8,411 nucleotides of DNA from Bacillota bacterium (GCA_012799075.1 JAAZLZ010000141.1:1-8411), one strand, 5' to 3'; positions 1 through 7,125 are shown, counted from the first letter of the stretch. Notes: generated by a model not told the origin, from the sequence alone. Numbers and translations: made by a program.

Positions 1-1282
1 ATCTGATATGCTGGAAATGCCCCGGGAAGTCCTTATTACCCCGATGAAGGAGCACCAGCGGTATTTTGCCGTTGCCGGCCCCCAGGGGGAGCTGCTGCCC
101 CGGTTCATCGCCGTTGCCAATGGGGGAAAAGACAACTTGCCCGAGGTCCGGCAGGGTTTTGAACGGGTTTTAGCTGCTCGTCTGGCCGATGCCAAGTTTT
201 TCTGGCAGGTGGATCGGAAGACTCCCCTGGAGGGATATGTTGAGAAGCTGAAGGGCATTGTCTTCCAGGAAGCCTTGGGGACCATGCACGCCAAGACTGC
301 CCGGATTGTGGACCTGGCAGTCATGCTGGCCAAGGAGCTAGGTTGGGAAGAAGACTTGTCCGTTGTGCAAAGGGCCGCCAAGCTGGCTAAAGCGGATTTG
401 GTGACTAACATGGTCTATGAGTTTCCCGAGCTCCAAGGGGTCATGGGTCGGGAGTATGCCTTGCGCTCGGGGGAGCCTCCCGCAGTGGCCAAGGCCATCT
501 ATGAGCATTATTTGCCCCGTTTTGCCGGTGATGAACTTCCCGAGACGGTGCCAGGCATGATCGTGAGCATTGCCGATAAGATGGACAGCATTGCCGGGTG
601 TTTTGCCGTTGGTCTGATCCCGACAGGCTCCCAGGACCCCTATGCCCTGCGTCGGCAAGCATTGGGAATTATCCAGATTATCTTAACCAAGCAACTGGAT
701 TTGCCCTTGACATCATTGATTCACTGGGCCCAAGCCGGCCTTGCCGATCAAGTAGAAGCGACGCCACAGACGGCTAAGCAGATTGGTGAGTTTTTCTTGG
801 GGCGACTCCGGGGGATCTTGACCGGTGAGGGTATTCGCTACGATGTCATCGACGCGGTGCTTGCCGTCGAATCGGACCGGCTGCCCGATTTGATGGCCCG
901 ATGCCAGGCTGTCACCAGGGCCCTCGACAGCGAAGGGATGGCCAGACTCCTCGTTGCTTGTGAACGGGTGGCCAATTTGGCCGCCAAGGCCGATGATCGG
1001 AGGGTGGACCCGGGACTCCTAGCGGAAAGCGCGGAGAAGGAGCTCTATCAAGTCTACCGACAGGTGAACGACAAGGTGACCAAGAAGCTCGCCGCCGCGG
1101 ATTATCAAGGCGCTCTGGCTGAGCTGGTTCACCTGTCAGGGCCCATCGATGCCTTTTTCGACCAGGTCTTGGTGATGGTCGAGGATGAAGATCTTCGCCG
1201 CAACCGTCTGGCCCTGCTCGGCATCCTGACGGATTTACTTACTTGTGTAGCCGATCTTCGCCTCATTGTCACCGCCCGATAA
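1..1282 (+). CDS. glyS: Glycyl-tRNA synthetase beta subunit, 3' part (5' end outside window)
   Basis: Beta subunit of the bacterial alpha2-beta2 glycyl-tRNA synthetase, which charges tRNA-Gly in the cytoplasm; the alpha subunit (GlyQ) holds the aminoacylation core and beta contributes tRNA recognition. The frame is open to the left edge (base 1 is part of a split codon) and the remaining ~426 residues are the C-terminal part of a protein usually near 690 aa. Seen here: the family block PREVLITPMKEHQRYF near the left edge, the HD-like region with AKADLVTNMVYEFPELQG (about 388-440), the signature PTGSQDPYALRRQALGI (620-670), and the C-terminal alpha-helical tRNA-binding domain ending with the EDLRRNRLALLGIL block (about 1186-1227). 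The stop is TAA at 1280-1282. glyQ is expected upstream, outside the window. The first ATG at base 8 lies inside a conserved block and is not the real start. No frameshift is visible. Confidence 0.97.
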   Translation, partial: SDMLEMPREVLITPMKEHQRYFAVAGPQGELLPRFIAVANGGKDNLPEVRQGFERVLAARLADAKFFWQVDRKTPLEGYVEKLKGIVFQEALGTMHAKTARIVDLAVMLAKELGWEEDLSVVQRAAKLAKADLVTNMVYEFPELQGVMGREYALRSGEPPAVAKAIYEHYLPRFAGDELPETVPGMIVSIADKMDSIAGCFAVGLIPTGSQDPYALRRQALGIIQIILTKQLDLPLTSLIHWAQAGLADQVEATPQTAKQIGEFFLGRLRGILTGEGIRYDVIDAVLAVESDRLPDLMARCQAVTRALDSEGMARLLVACERVANLAAKADDRRVDPGLLAESAEKELYQVYRQVNDKVTKKLAAADYQGALAELVHLSGPIDAFFDQVLVMVEDEDLRRNRLALLGILTDLLTCVADLRLIVTAR

Positions 1283-1292
1283 GGATTTTTTT

Positions 1293-1397
1293 ATGACAAA
1301 GAAGGAAAGTAGTGGGAAGAAGCGAATAAGAAAGAGGTGTCTTTTTGCCAGCAATCTTTGGCCGGCCTTTGGCTGGCCGATGATTTGGATACAGTAG
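1293..1397 (+). CDS. Possible 34-aa small protein between glyS and ppdK
   Basis: Unrecognised small frame. ATG at 1293 follows an AAGGA ribosome site at 1281-1285, which overlaps the glyS stop codon, with a 7-nt all-T spacer, so ribosomes finishing glyS could reinitiate here. The 34-residue product is very basic in its first half (eight Lys/Arg in residues 3-15) and aromatic and hydrophobic in its second half (LWPAFGWPMIWIQ), a cationic-then-hydrophobic layout that could touch membranes or RNA. Three Trp codons lie near the end. I see no known family. It overlaps another small frame (1337-1450) in a different phase, so at most one is likely to be real. Support is the good start site; against it are the short length and lack of any recognised homologue. 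Confidence 0.2.
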   Translation: MTKKESSGKKRIRKRCLFASNLWPAFGWPMIWIQ

Positions 1398-1450
1398 GGT
1401 ACACTAGGCGCGAGTTAAGGATGATGATGAAGGGAGAGAAGCCAGGGTGA
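1337..1450 (+). CDS. Possible 37-aa leader frame overlapping the ppdK start (GTGA)
   Basis: This frame is open from 1313 and ends in TGA at 1448-1450, which overlaps the ppdK GTG start by the classic 4-base GTGA arrangement of coupled genes. From the GTG at 1337 it gives 37 residues, including SLAGLWLADDLDTVGYTRRE, a mixed acidic/basic composition that looks more protein-like than the competing frame at 1293-1397. The weakness is the start: GTG 1337 has only a GAGG directly abutting it, with no proper spacing. A shorter version would begin at the triple ATG at 1421-1429 (nine codons). I recognise no family; it could be a translational-coupling leader for ppdK, a remnant of a lost gene, or chance. 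Confidence 0.22.
   Translation: MSFCQQSLAGLWLADDLDTVGYTRRELRMMMKGEKPG
1358..1380 (+). other. GC-rich RNA hairpin in the glyS-ppdK gap
   Basis: TTGGCCGGCC and GGCTGGCCGA pair across a TTT loop to give a 10-bp stem with two G-U wobbles. No T-run follows (TGATTTGG), so it is not a standard intrinsic terminator on the + strand. No A-run precedes it, so it is not a terminator for the other strand either. It might stabilise or attenuate the ppdK message, or be a by-product of the codons it sits in. Confidence 0.3.
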
Positions 1451-4083
1451 GCACCAAGAAGTATGTCTATTTCTTCGGTGGAGGAAAAGCAGAAGGTTCT
1501 GCCGAAATGCGTAATCTTCTCGGCGGTAAAGGGGCTAATTTGGCTGAAATGACCAGTATGGAAATTCCCGTGCCGCCAGGATTTACCATCAGCACCGAGG
1601 CATGCATCGAGTTTTATGAGAATGAGCAGCAATGGCCAAAGGGCTTAGACAATGAGGTTAAGGCCCATCTGGCCCACTTGGAAGAAGTCATGGGAGCCAA
1701 GTTCGGCGACGTTGAGAATCCGCTGTTGCTATCCGTTCGCTCGGGAGCTCGGGTTTCCATGCCTGGGATGATGGACACGGTTTTGAATCTAGGCCTTAAC
1801 GATCAGACCGTGAAGGGCTTGATTGAGAAATCCGGCAACGAGCGTTTTGCATATGATAGCTATCGCCGGTTTGTGCAGATGTATGGTGATGTGGTCCTAG
1901 GGGTAGATCATCACAATTTAGAAGCCCTTATCCAGGAAACCAAGGATCGCAAAGGCGTCAAGCTTGATATGGACTTGGAGGCCAGTGACTGGAAGGAACT
2001 GGTGGGCAAGTTCAAGGCTATGATTAAGGAGAAGACCGGCAAGGACTTCCCGGAAGATCCCCTCGAGCAGTTGTATGGTTCGATCAACGCCGTGTTTGCT
2101 TCCTGGAACAACCCTCGGGCCATCAAGTATCGGGAGATCAATGACATTCCTGGTCATTGGGGAACCGCCGTTAACGTCCAGGTCATGGTCTTTGGCAACA
2201 TGGGCGATGACTCGGGCACAGGGGTGGCCTTTACCCGGGACCCGGCAACGGGGGAGAACGTGTTCTACGGAGAGTTCCTGATGAATGCCCAGGGTGAGGA
2301 CGTGGTGGCCGGCATTCGGACGCCCCAGCCCATCGCTGAGTTAAAGCGCATCAAGCCCGAGATTTATGATGAGTTGGAGGCTATCTATAAGAAGCTGGAA
2401 GATCACTATCGGGACATGCAGGACATCGAGTTTACCATTCAGGAAGATGTCTTGTACATGCTCCAGACCAGGGGGGGCAAGCGAACAGCCACCGCCGCGG
2501 TTAAGATCGCCGTCGACATGGTCGATGAAGGTCTAATCGACAAGGAAACGGCGCTGCAGCGGGTTGACGCCGCCCAGCTGGATCAGCTTCTCCATCCCAT
2601 GTTGGATGCGGACGCTGAGTATGATGTGTTGGCTAAGGGACTGCCTGCTTCCCCCGGCGCAGCGGTGGGAAGGGTAGTCTTCAACGCCAGTGATGCCGAG
2701 GTTTGGAGCGGCCGGGGCGAAAAGGTCATCCTTGTCCGCACCGAGACTTCTCCGGAAGATATTGGCGGCATGAATGTGGCTCAGGGAATTCTTACCTCCC
2801 GGGGTGGAATGACCTCCCACGCGGCCGTTGTGGCCCGGGGAATGGGCAAGTGCTGCGTCGCCGGCGCCGGCGATATCCGGGTAAGCGAAGCTGAGAAGTG
2901 CTTCCGCGTAGGGGATGTGACGGTCAAAGAGGGAGACTGGATCACCCTGAACGGAACCGCAGGCGAAGTCATCGTCGGCAAGATGGAATTGGTGGAGCCA
3001 AAATTGGCAGGGGAATTCGGTCGTCTGATGGAGTGGGCTGATGAGGTGCGGAAGCTCGGCATCCGGACCAATGCCGACACACCCCACGATGCCAAGGTGG
3101 CTCGGGACTTCGGCGCCGAGGGTATCGGCCTGTGCCGGACGGAGCATATGTTCTTTGCTGAGGACCGCATCAACATCGTTCGGCAGATGATCCTGGCGGA
3201 AGATGTTGAGGGTCGGCGCAAGGCCTTGGCTAAGCTGCTTCCCATCCAGAAGGCGGACTTCAAGGGGATTCTCCGGGAAATGAACGGACTGCCGGTTACC
3301 ATTCGGCTGCTCGATCCTCCCTTGCATGAGTTCCTCCCCCGGGAGGCCCATACCATCGCCGAAGTGGCCAAGGAGCTCGGCGTGACTGAAGACAAGCTGC
3401 GAGCCAAGATCGACAGCCTGGAAGAGTTCAACCCCATGCTGGGTCATCGAGGCTGCCGGTTGGGGATTACATCGCCTGAGATTTATGAGATGCAGGTCCA
3501 GGCGATTATCGAAGCAGCTTGTGAGTTGGCCAAAGAGGGAGTCAAGGTTCTGCCTGAAATCATGATTCCTTTGACAGGCACCAAGAAGGAAATGTCCATT
3601 CTAAAGAAGCTGACCGTCGAAACGGCGGATAAGGTCATTGAAAAAGCGGGCATCAAGCTTAACTACCTGGTTGGTACCATGATTGAAGTTCCGCGGGCAG
3701 CCTTAGTGGCGGATAAGATCGCCGAGGAAGCCCAGTTCTTCTCCTTTGGAACCAACGACATGACCCAGATGACCTACGGGTTCAGCCGTGACGACGCGGG
3801 CACCTTCCTAGGCGCCTATCTGGACCAGGGCATCTTGGAGAAGGATCCCTTCCAGAGCCTAGACCAAAAGGGTGTGGGCCAGTTGGTGGAAATCGGTGTC
3901 AAGAAGGGCCGCAGCGCTAATGCCGACTTGAAGGTGGGCATTTGTGGCGAGCACGGCGGCGATCCTTCGTCCATCGACTTTTTCCACCGGGTCGGAATGA
4001 ACTATGTGAGCTGCTCACCTTACCGGGTGCCCGTCGCCAGGTTGGCTGCTGCTCAAGCCCAACTGCGGACACCTCGCAGCTAG
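1447..4083 (+). CDS. ppdK: Pyruvate, phosphate dikinase
   Basis: Cytoplasmic PPDK, reversibly converting ATP + Pi + pyruvate to AMP + PPi + phosphoenolpyruvate. In anaerobic Bacillota it can run in the glycolytic direction with PPi or supply PEP. At 878 aa it is full length. Domains in order: N-terminal ATP-grasp nucleotide-binding part (about 1-340; MRNLLGGKGANLAEM near the start, SVRSGARVSMPGMMDT), central swivelling phosphohistidine domain with GGMTSHAAVVARGMG (catalytic His458, with Thr456 the residue targeted by the regulatory kinase/phosphatase in studied PPDKs), and C-terminal PEP/pyruvate TIM barrel with Arg564 in GLCRTEHMFF, Arg620 in RLLDPPLHEF, Glu747 in GTMIEVPRAAL, FGTNDMTQMTYGFSRDD, and the acid/base Cys833 in CGEHGGDPSS. 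The GTG start is supported by AGGGAG at 1431-1436 and by the usual family N-terminus (TKKYVYFF). No regulatory-protein (DUF299) gene sits beside it. A terminator follows. Confidence 0.98.
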   Translation: MSTKKYVYFFGGGKAEGSAEMRNLLGGKGANLAEMTSMEIPVPPGFTISTEACIEFYENEQQWPKGLDNEVKAHLAHLEEVMGAKFGDVENPLLLSVRSGARVSMPGMMDTVLNLGLNDQTVKGLIEKSGNERFAYDSYRRFVQMYGDVVLGVDHHNLEALIQETKDRKGVKLDMDLEASDWKELVGKFKAMIKEKTGKDFPEDPLEQLYGSINAVFASWNNPRAIKYREINDIPGHWGTAVNVQVMVFGNMGDDSGTGVAFTRDPATGENVFYGEFLMNAQGEDVVAGIRTPQPIAELKRIKPEIYDELEAIYKKLEDHYRDMQDIEFTIQEDVLYMLQTRGGKRTATAAVKIAVDMVDEGLIDKETALQRVDAAQLDQLLHPMLDADAEYDVLAKGLPASPGAAVGRVVFNASDAEVWSGRGEKVILVRTETSPEDIGGMNVAQGILTSRGGMTSHAAVVARGMGKCCVAGAGDIRVSEAEKCFRVGDVTVKEGDWITLNGTAGEVIVGKMELVEPKLAGEFGRLMEWADEVRKLGIRTNADTPHDAKVARDFGAEGIGLCRTEHMFFAEDRINIVRQMILAEDVEGRRKALAKLLPIQKADFKGILREMNGLPVTIRLLDPPLHEFLPREAHTIAEVAKELGVTEDKLRAKIDSLEEFNPMLGHRGCRLGITSPEIYEMQVQAIIEAACELAKEGVKVLPEIMIPLTGTKKEMSILKKLTVETADKVIEKAGIKLNYLVGTMIEVPRAALVADKIAEEAQFFSFGTNDMTQMTYGFSRDDAGTFLGAYLDQGILEKDPFQSLDQKGVGQLVEIGVKKGRSANADLKVGICGEHGGDPSSIDFFHRVGMNYVSCSPYRVPVARLAAAQAQLRTPRS

Positions 4084-4106
4084 GCTGTTTGCAATAGCTT
4101 AGTCGA

Positions 4107-4138
4107 GGAAGCCCGCGCATGTTGCGCGGGCTTCCTTT
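4107..4138 (+). terminator. Intrinsic terminator after ppdK
   Basis: GGAAGCCCGCGC (4107-4118) and GCGCGGGCTTCC (4124-4135) form a perfect 12-bp stem with a 5-nt loop, ATGTT; flanking bases add one A-U and one G-U pair. The T tract is short (TTT, then CC), so termination may be incomplete. It lies 23 bp after the ppdK stop and before dgt, separating the two transcription units or letting a fraction read through. Confidence 0.8.
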
Positions 4139-4203
4139 CCGTGGGCCCCCTTTGGGTTAGCGCCAACAAGCCGTCGATTGCGCAGTCTTCCGAGCAGCTT
4201 CAC

Positions 4204-4210
4204 GAGGGGG
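4204..4210 (+). promoter_or_regulatory. Ribosome binding site deciding the dgt GTG start
   Basis: GAGGGGG lies 8 nt before GTG 4219. It favours this start over the more upstream GTG at 4141, which directly follows the terminator and has no such site, and over ATG 4279, which would cut into the conserved N-terminal region. Confidence 0.75.
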
Positions 4211-4218
4211 TTGGAAAA

Positions 4219-5241
4219 GTGTGGAACCGGGAAGCCCTAGAACAAAGAGAAAGCGGGACTTTATCCTTTGGCGCCCAGATGAGCACCCAGAGCCGGGGCA
4301 GGGAATATCCTGAAACAGAATGTGATTATCGTACTCCCTTTCAACGGGATCGGGACAGGATAATCCACTCGAAGGCTTTCCGTCGGTTGATGCACAAGAC
4401 ACAGGTTTTCATCGCCCCGGAGGGTGATCACTATCGGACGCGGCTCACCCATACCCTCGAGGTAGCCCAGATATCGCGGACCGTGGCCAGGGCCCTGGGG
4501 CTCAATGAGGACCTGACGGAGGCTATTGCCCTTGGGCATGATCTTGGGCACACGCCCTTCGGCCACACGGGTGAGGCTGTTTTGAATGAGCTGGTCCCAG
4601 GGGGATTCCGGCACAATCAACAGAGCTTAAGGGTTGTGGAGTTTTTAGAGATACGACAGGCCGACTACCGGGGCTTGAACCTCACCTGGGAAGTAAGGGA
4701 TGGAATTGTCAATCATACAGGCTCGGCAGTGCCTGCCACCCGTGAGGGACAGGTAGTGCGGATTTGCGATCGCATCGCCTATCTTAACCATGACATTGAT
4801 GATGCCATGCGGGCCGGTTTGCTGACCAATGGGGATGTACCTTCTTCTTTGCTGGAGATTCTAGGTAGTACCCATGGGGAAAGGATCGATACCATGGTCC
4901 GGGCCCTGGTCGAGTGGAGCTGGCAGCGGGATGCAATTGGCATGAGCCCGGCGATTGAACAGGCAACAAGTGAACTGCGCGACTTCATGTTTAGAACCAT
5001 TTACGTAGGATCTCTAGCTAAACGGGAAGAGGGGAAAGTGAGGGATACCCTAACCCGGTTGTATGAGTACTACTTGGAGAATATGTTTGAGCTCCCAGGG
5101 CATATCCGGTGCATCAGCGACACCTCTCACGCCCATGTGGCGGCAGCCGATTACATTGCCGGCATGACCGATCGCTTCGCTATCGCCGAGTATTGCCGGT
5201 TATTCCTTCCCAGGGGCTGGCGTCGAACGGAAGAATTCTGA
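4219..5241 (+). CDS. dgt: dGTPase-like deoxynucleoside triphosphate triphosphohydrolase
   Basis: HD-superfamily dNTP triphosphohydrolase, cleaving dNTPs (classically dGTP) to the deoxynucleoside and tripolyphosphate, so helping set the DNA precursor pool. From GTG 4219 it is 340 aa, close to the usual length of this dGTPase-like subfamily. Visible motifs: SRGREYPETECDYRTPFQRD, then DRIIHSKAFRRLMHKTQVF, metal ligand His78 in RLTHTLEV, the HD pair His107-Asp108 in ALGHDLGHTPFGHTGEAVLN, and the distal metal Asp184 in RICDRIAYLNHDIDDAM. All metal-site residues are present, so it should be active; substrate range cannot be read from sequence. In many Bacillota a dgt-like gene precedes dnaG and rpoD, which fits a DNA-replication role. 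No clear promoter is seen between the terminator and this start, so transcription may come from read-through or a weak promoter. Confidence 0.93.
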   Translation: MWNREALEQRESGTLSFGAQMSTQSRGREYPETECDYRTPFQRDRDRIIHSKAFRRLMHKTQVFIAPEGDHYRTRLTHTLEVAQISRTVARALGLNEDLTEAIALGHDLGHTPFGHTGEAVLNELVPGGFRHNQQSLRVVEFLEIRQADYRGLNLTWEVRDGIVNHTGSAVPATREGQVVRICDRIAYLNHDIDDAMRAGLLTNGDVPSSLLEILGSTHGERIDTMVRALVEWSWQRDAIGMSPAIEQATSELRDFMFRTIYVGSLAKREEGKVRDTLTRLYEYYLENMFELPGHIRCISDTSHAHVAAADYIAGMTDRFAIAEYCRLFLPRGWRRTEEF

Positions 5242-5259
5242 CTGGGGGAGGAGTTGCTG

Positions 5260-5346
5260 ATGGAGCGTCGAAAGATGTACAGCGGTGTCTCGGGGAGGGA
5301 GGACGTTGGCTGGGAGGATTCCGGAGGAAGTAATCGAAGAAATTAA
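5260..5346 (+). CDS. Possible 28-codon leader frame overlapping the dnaG start
   Basis: ATG 5260 is preceded, with 6-nt spacing, by the very strong purine site GGGGGAGGAG at 5244-5253, which serves no other long frame: the dnaG frame has a TGA at 5258-5260. The frame begins MERRKMYSGVSG, runs 28 codons to TAA at 5344-5346, and overlaps the dnaG start (5306) by 41 nt in another phase. Ribosomes on it would cross the dnaG ribosome site. No family is recognised. It may be a regulatory leader for primase or a fortuitous start. Confidence 0.25.
   Translation: MERRKMYSGVSGREDVGWEDSGGSNRRN
5292..5299 (+). promoter_or_regulatory. Ribosome binding site deciding the dnaG TTG start
   Basis: GGGGAGGG lies 6 nt before TTG 5306. 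The upstream in-frame GTG at 5285 has no comparable site, and starting there would add seven residues not typical of primase. With TTG as start, the zinc ligands fall at the positions usual for Bacillus-type DnaG. Confidence 0.75.
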
Positions 5347-7099
5347 GCTCACGAGTGATATTGTTGCACTTATCAGCGATTACTTGCCCCTCAAACGGAC
5401 CGGGAAGAGCTACAAGGGTCTGTGTCCTTTCCACAGCGAGCGAACACCGTCGTTTAACGTAAATCCTGATGATCAGTTTTTTTATTGCTTTGGCTGTGGT
5501 GTTGGGGGCAACATCTTCACGTTTGTCATGAAGATGGAGAATATAGGGTTTGTTGAAGCTGTGGAGCTCGTTGCCCGTCGGTTTGGGATAAGGATTCCCG
5601 AGGCCGCAAGGTCCCCGGCTGACCAGAAAGCCAGGCGGGCTCGAGATTCGTTGCTGGATGTAAACAGAGAAGCCTTGGCGTTTTTTGTCAATTGCCTCTG
5701 GCAGAGTCCCCGGGCTTTGGCTTACCTGCGTCGCAGGGGAATTGGCGAAGAGACGGCCCGGAAGTTCCAACTGGGTTATGCCCCCGGTGGTGAACGCTTG
5801 GTGCGACAACTGCAGGGAGCAGGCTTGGATCTCCAGTTGGTGGTGCAGTTGGGACTTGCAAGGGTGGGCCGGGGAGACCTCCCTTACGATTACTTTCGCG
5901 ATCGGTTGATGTTCCCCATCGCCGATGGCCGGGGAGAAGTGCTGGGGTTTGGCGGCAGGGCCCTTGAACCTGGAGGGCCGAAATATTTAAACAGCCCGGA
6001 AAACCCGCTTTTTAGTAAAGGGAATGTTCTATATGGTTTGCACTTGGCCCGAGGACCGATTCGGCGGTCTAAGGAAGTGATTCTTGTTGAAGGTTACATG
6101 GATGTGATTGCCTTGCACCAACAGGGCCTCGAGAACGCTGTGGCTAGTTTAGGCACTGCCCTCACGGACAGACAAGGGGAGCTCCTTCGGCGACAAACCC
6201 AGCGGGCGTTCATCGCTTATGATGCAGATGCCGCAGGCAAGGCAGCTAGTCTGCGCAGCCTGAAAATGCTGGGACAACAAGGATTAGAGGTGCGGGTTGT
6301 CGAATTGCCCACGGGTGAGGACCCGGACAGCTTCATCCGGGCCAAGGGCAAAGAGGGATTCGACAGGTTGATGCAGGAAGCTTTGCCCTTGATTCAATAC
6401 CGACTCCGGTTGGCTATGGGGAAGGGGCCTTGGGATACTACGGCCCGTGTGCAAAGCATGCGAAGGGCAGTACATGTGTTGGCCGAAGTGGATAGCCCTG
6501 CCGAGCGGGAAGTCTATATGAAAGAAGTGGCAAGGCAGTTGGGACTATCCATCGGGGCTTTAGAGGCAGAAATCCAGCGATATGGGGCAAAAAAAGGCAC
6601 TGTAAGCAAGTACAGACATAAAATTAATCGGAGTAGTTATAATAATAAGGGTGTTAGCCCTGGTTATGGTGAAGATGTTCTGTCGGGAGCCGATTTGGTG
6701 GAGACGGAGCTTGTTAGGCTATTGCTGGAGGAACCCCAATTGGTGTCCCGAGTCGCAGCCAGGGTGAGCCCTGCTGATTTTGGTCAACCTGCCCTGCGGA
6801 GCATTGTTGAGCTAATCTTTTCCAGGGCCAAGGAAGGGAAAAAGACAACTCCCCAGGATATTGCTGCCGAACCAATGGCAACGGAAAGCGGCCTGTTGGC
6901 CCATCTCATCCGGGAGGATAGCCTAGACGGGGGAGAAGAGCTTGCGGATAAATGTATCCGACGGTTGAAAGAATACCGCTTGAGTGAATCTTTGGCCAGG
7001 CTGGAGGAGAAATTGGCCAGTCCGGGGAATTCGGCAGGATTTTTAGCTTCTCTTTTGATTCAGTACAAGGATTTAAAGGACAGTATCGGGAACTATTAA
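5306..7099 (+). CDS. dnaG: DNA primase
   Basis: DnaG makes short RNA primers for lagging-strand synthesis at the replication fork, acting with the replicative helicase. From TTG 5306 it is 597 aa, normal for the family, and begins MAGRIPEEVIEEI, the usual N-terminus. Domains: CHC2 zinc-binding domain with Cys40, His43, Cys61 and Cys64 (LCPFHSERTPSF, FYCFGCGVGGN); catalytic core about 110-430 with the TOPRIM Glu262 (VEGYMDVIAL) and Asp306/Asp308 (AYDADAAG); a hydrophilic Lys/Asn/Tyr-rich linker about 428-455; and a C-terminal helicase-binding domain (about 460-597, from ETELVRLLLEEPQLV). The linker DNA is noticeably AT-rich and starts with an A7 run (6589-6595) where either alternative frame stops within a few codons. 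It lies 64 bp after dgt and 40 bp before rpoD, consistent with one operon. The TTG start may keep primase levels low. Confidence 0.97.
   Translation: MAGRIPEEVIEEIKLTSDIVALISDYLPLKRTGKSYKGLCPFHSERTPSFNVNPDDQFFYCFGCGVGGNIFTFVMKMENIGFVEAVELVARRFGIRIPEAARSPADQKARRARDSLLDVNREALAFFVNCLWQSPRALAYLRRRGIGEETARKFQLGYAPGGERLVRQLQGAGLDLQLVVQLGLARVGRGDLPYDYFRDRLMFPIADGRGEVLGFGGRALEPGGPKYLNSPENPLFSKGNVLYGLHLARGPIRRSKEVILVEGYMDVIALHQQGLENAVASLGTALTDRQGELLRRQTQRAFIAYDADAAGKAASLRSLKMLGQQGLEVRVVELPTGEDPDSFIRAKGKEGFDRLMQEALPLIQYRLRLAMGKGPWDTTARVQSMRRAVHVLAEVDSPAEREVYMKEVARQLGLSIGALEAEIQRYGAKKGTVSKYRHKINRSSYNNKGVSPGYGEDVLSGADLVETELVRLLLEEPQLVSRVAARVSPADFGQPALRSIVELIFSRAKEGKKTTPQDIAAEPMATESGLLAHLIREDSLDGGEELADKCIRRLKEYRLSESLARLEEKLASPGNSAGFLASLLIQYKDLKDSIGNY
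6589..6595 (+). other. A7 slippery heptamer inside dnaG
   Basis: The run reads GCA AAA AAA GGC in frame, so it fits the X_XXY_YYZ form (A_AAA_AAA) of a -1 slippery site, and A7 is also prone to polymerase slippage. A -1 shift would add eight residues after Lys430 and stop at TAA 6619-6621; loss of one A would stop at TAA 6603-6605. No strong stimulatory stem follows (only a 5-bp CTGTA/TACAG inverted repeat), so real frameshifting is uncertain. Confidence 0.2.
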
Positions 7100-7125
7100 T
7101 CCAGTTCCATCCTTTGGCGGAGTGG

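Noticed and set aside
1369..1405. Possible ppdK promoter (TTGGCT with TACAGT or TACACT)
   Set aside because: Hexamers match only 4 of 6 each and spacings are 15 or 25 bp; not convincing.
1291..1632. 113-codon - strand frame across the ppdK start
   Set aside because: More than half lies opposite conserved PPDK N-terminal codons, and the peptide resembles nothing I know.
2533..3447. 304-codon open frame on the - strand opposite ppdK
   Set aside because: It lies wholly inside a clear, motif-complete ppdK; its product shows no recognisable domain. Long antisense frames are common opposite GC-biased genes.
4141..4218. Longer dgt start at GTG 4141
   Set aside because: It directly follows the terminator hairpin, lacks a ribosome site, and adds 26 residues not typical of the family.
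5180..5809. 209-codon - strand frame across the dgt-dnaG junction
   Set aside because: It overlaps conserved dgt and dnaG sequence including the zinc domain; no domain is recognisable and it is explained as a shadow.
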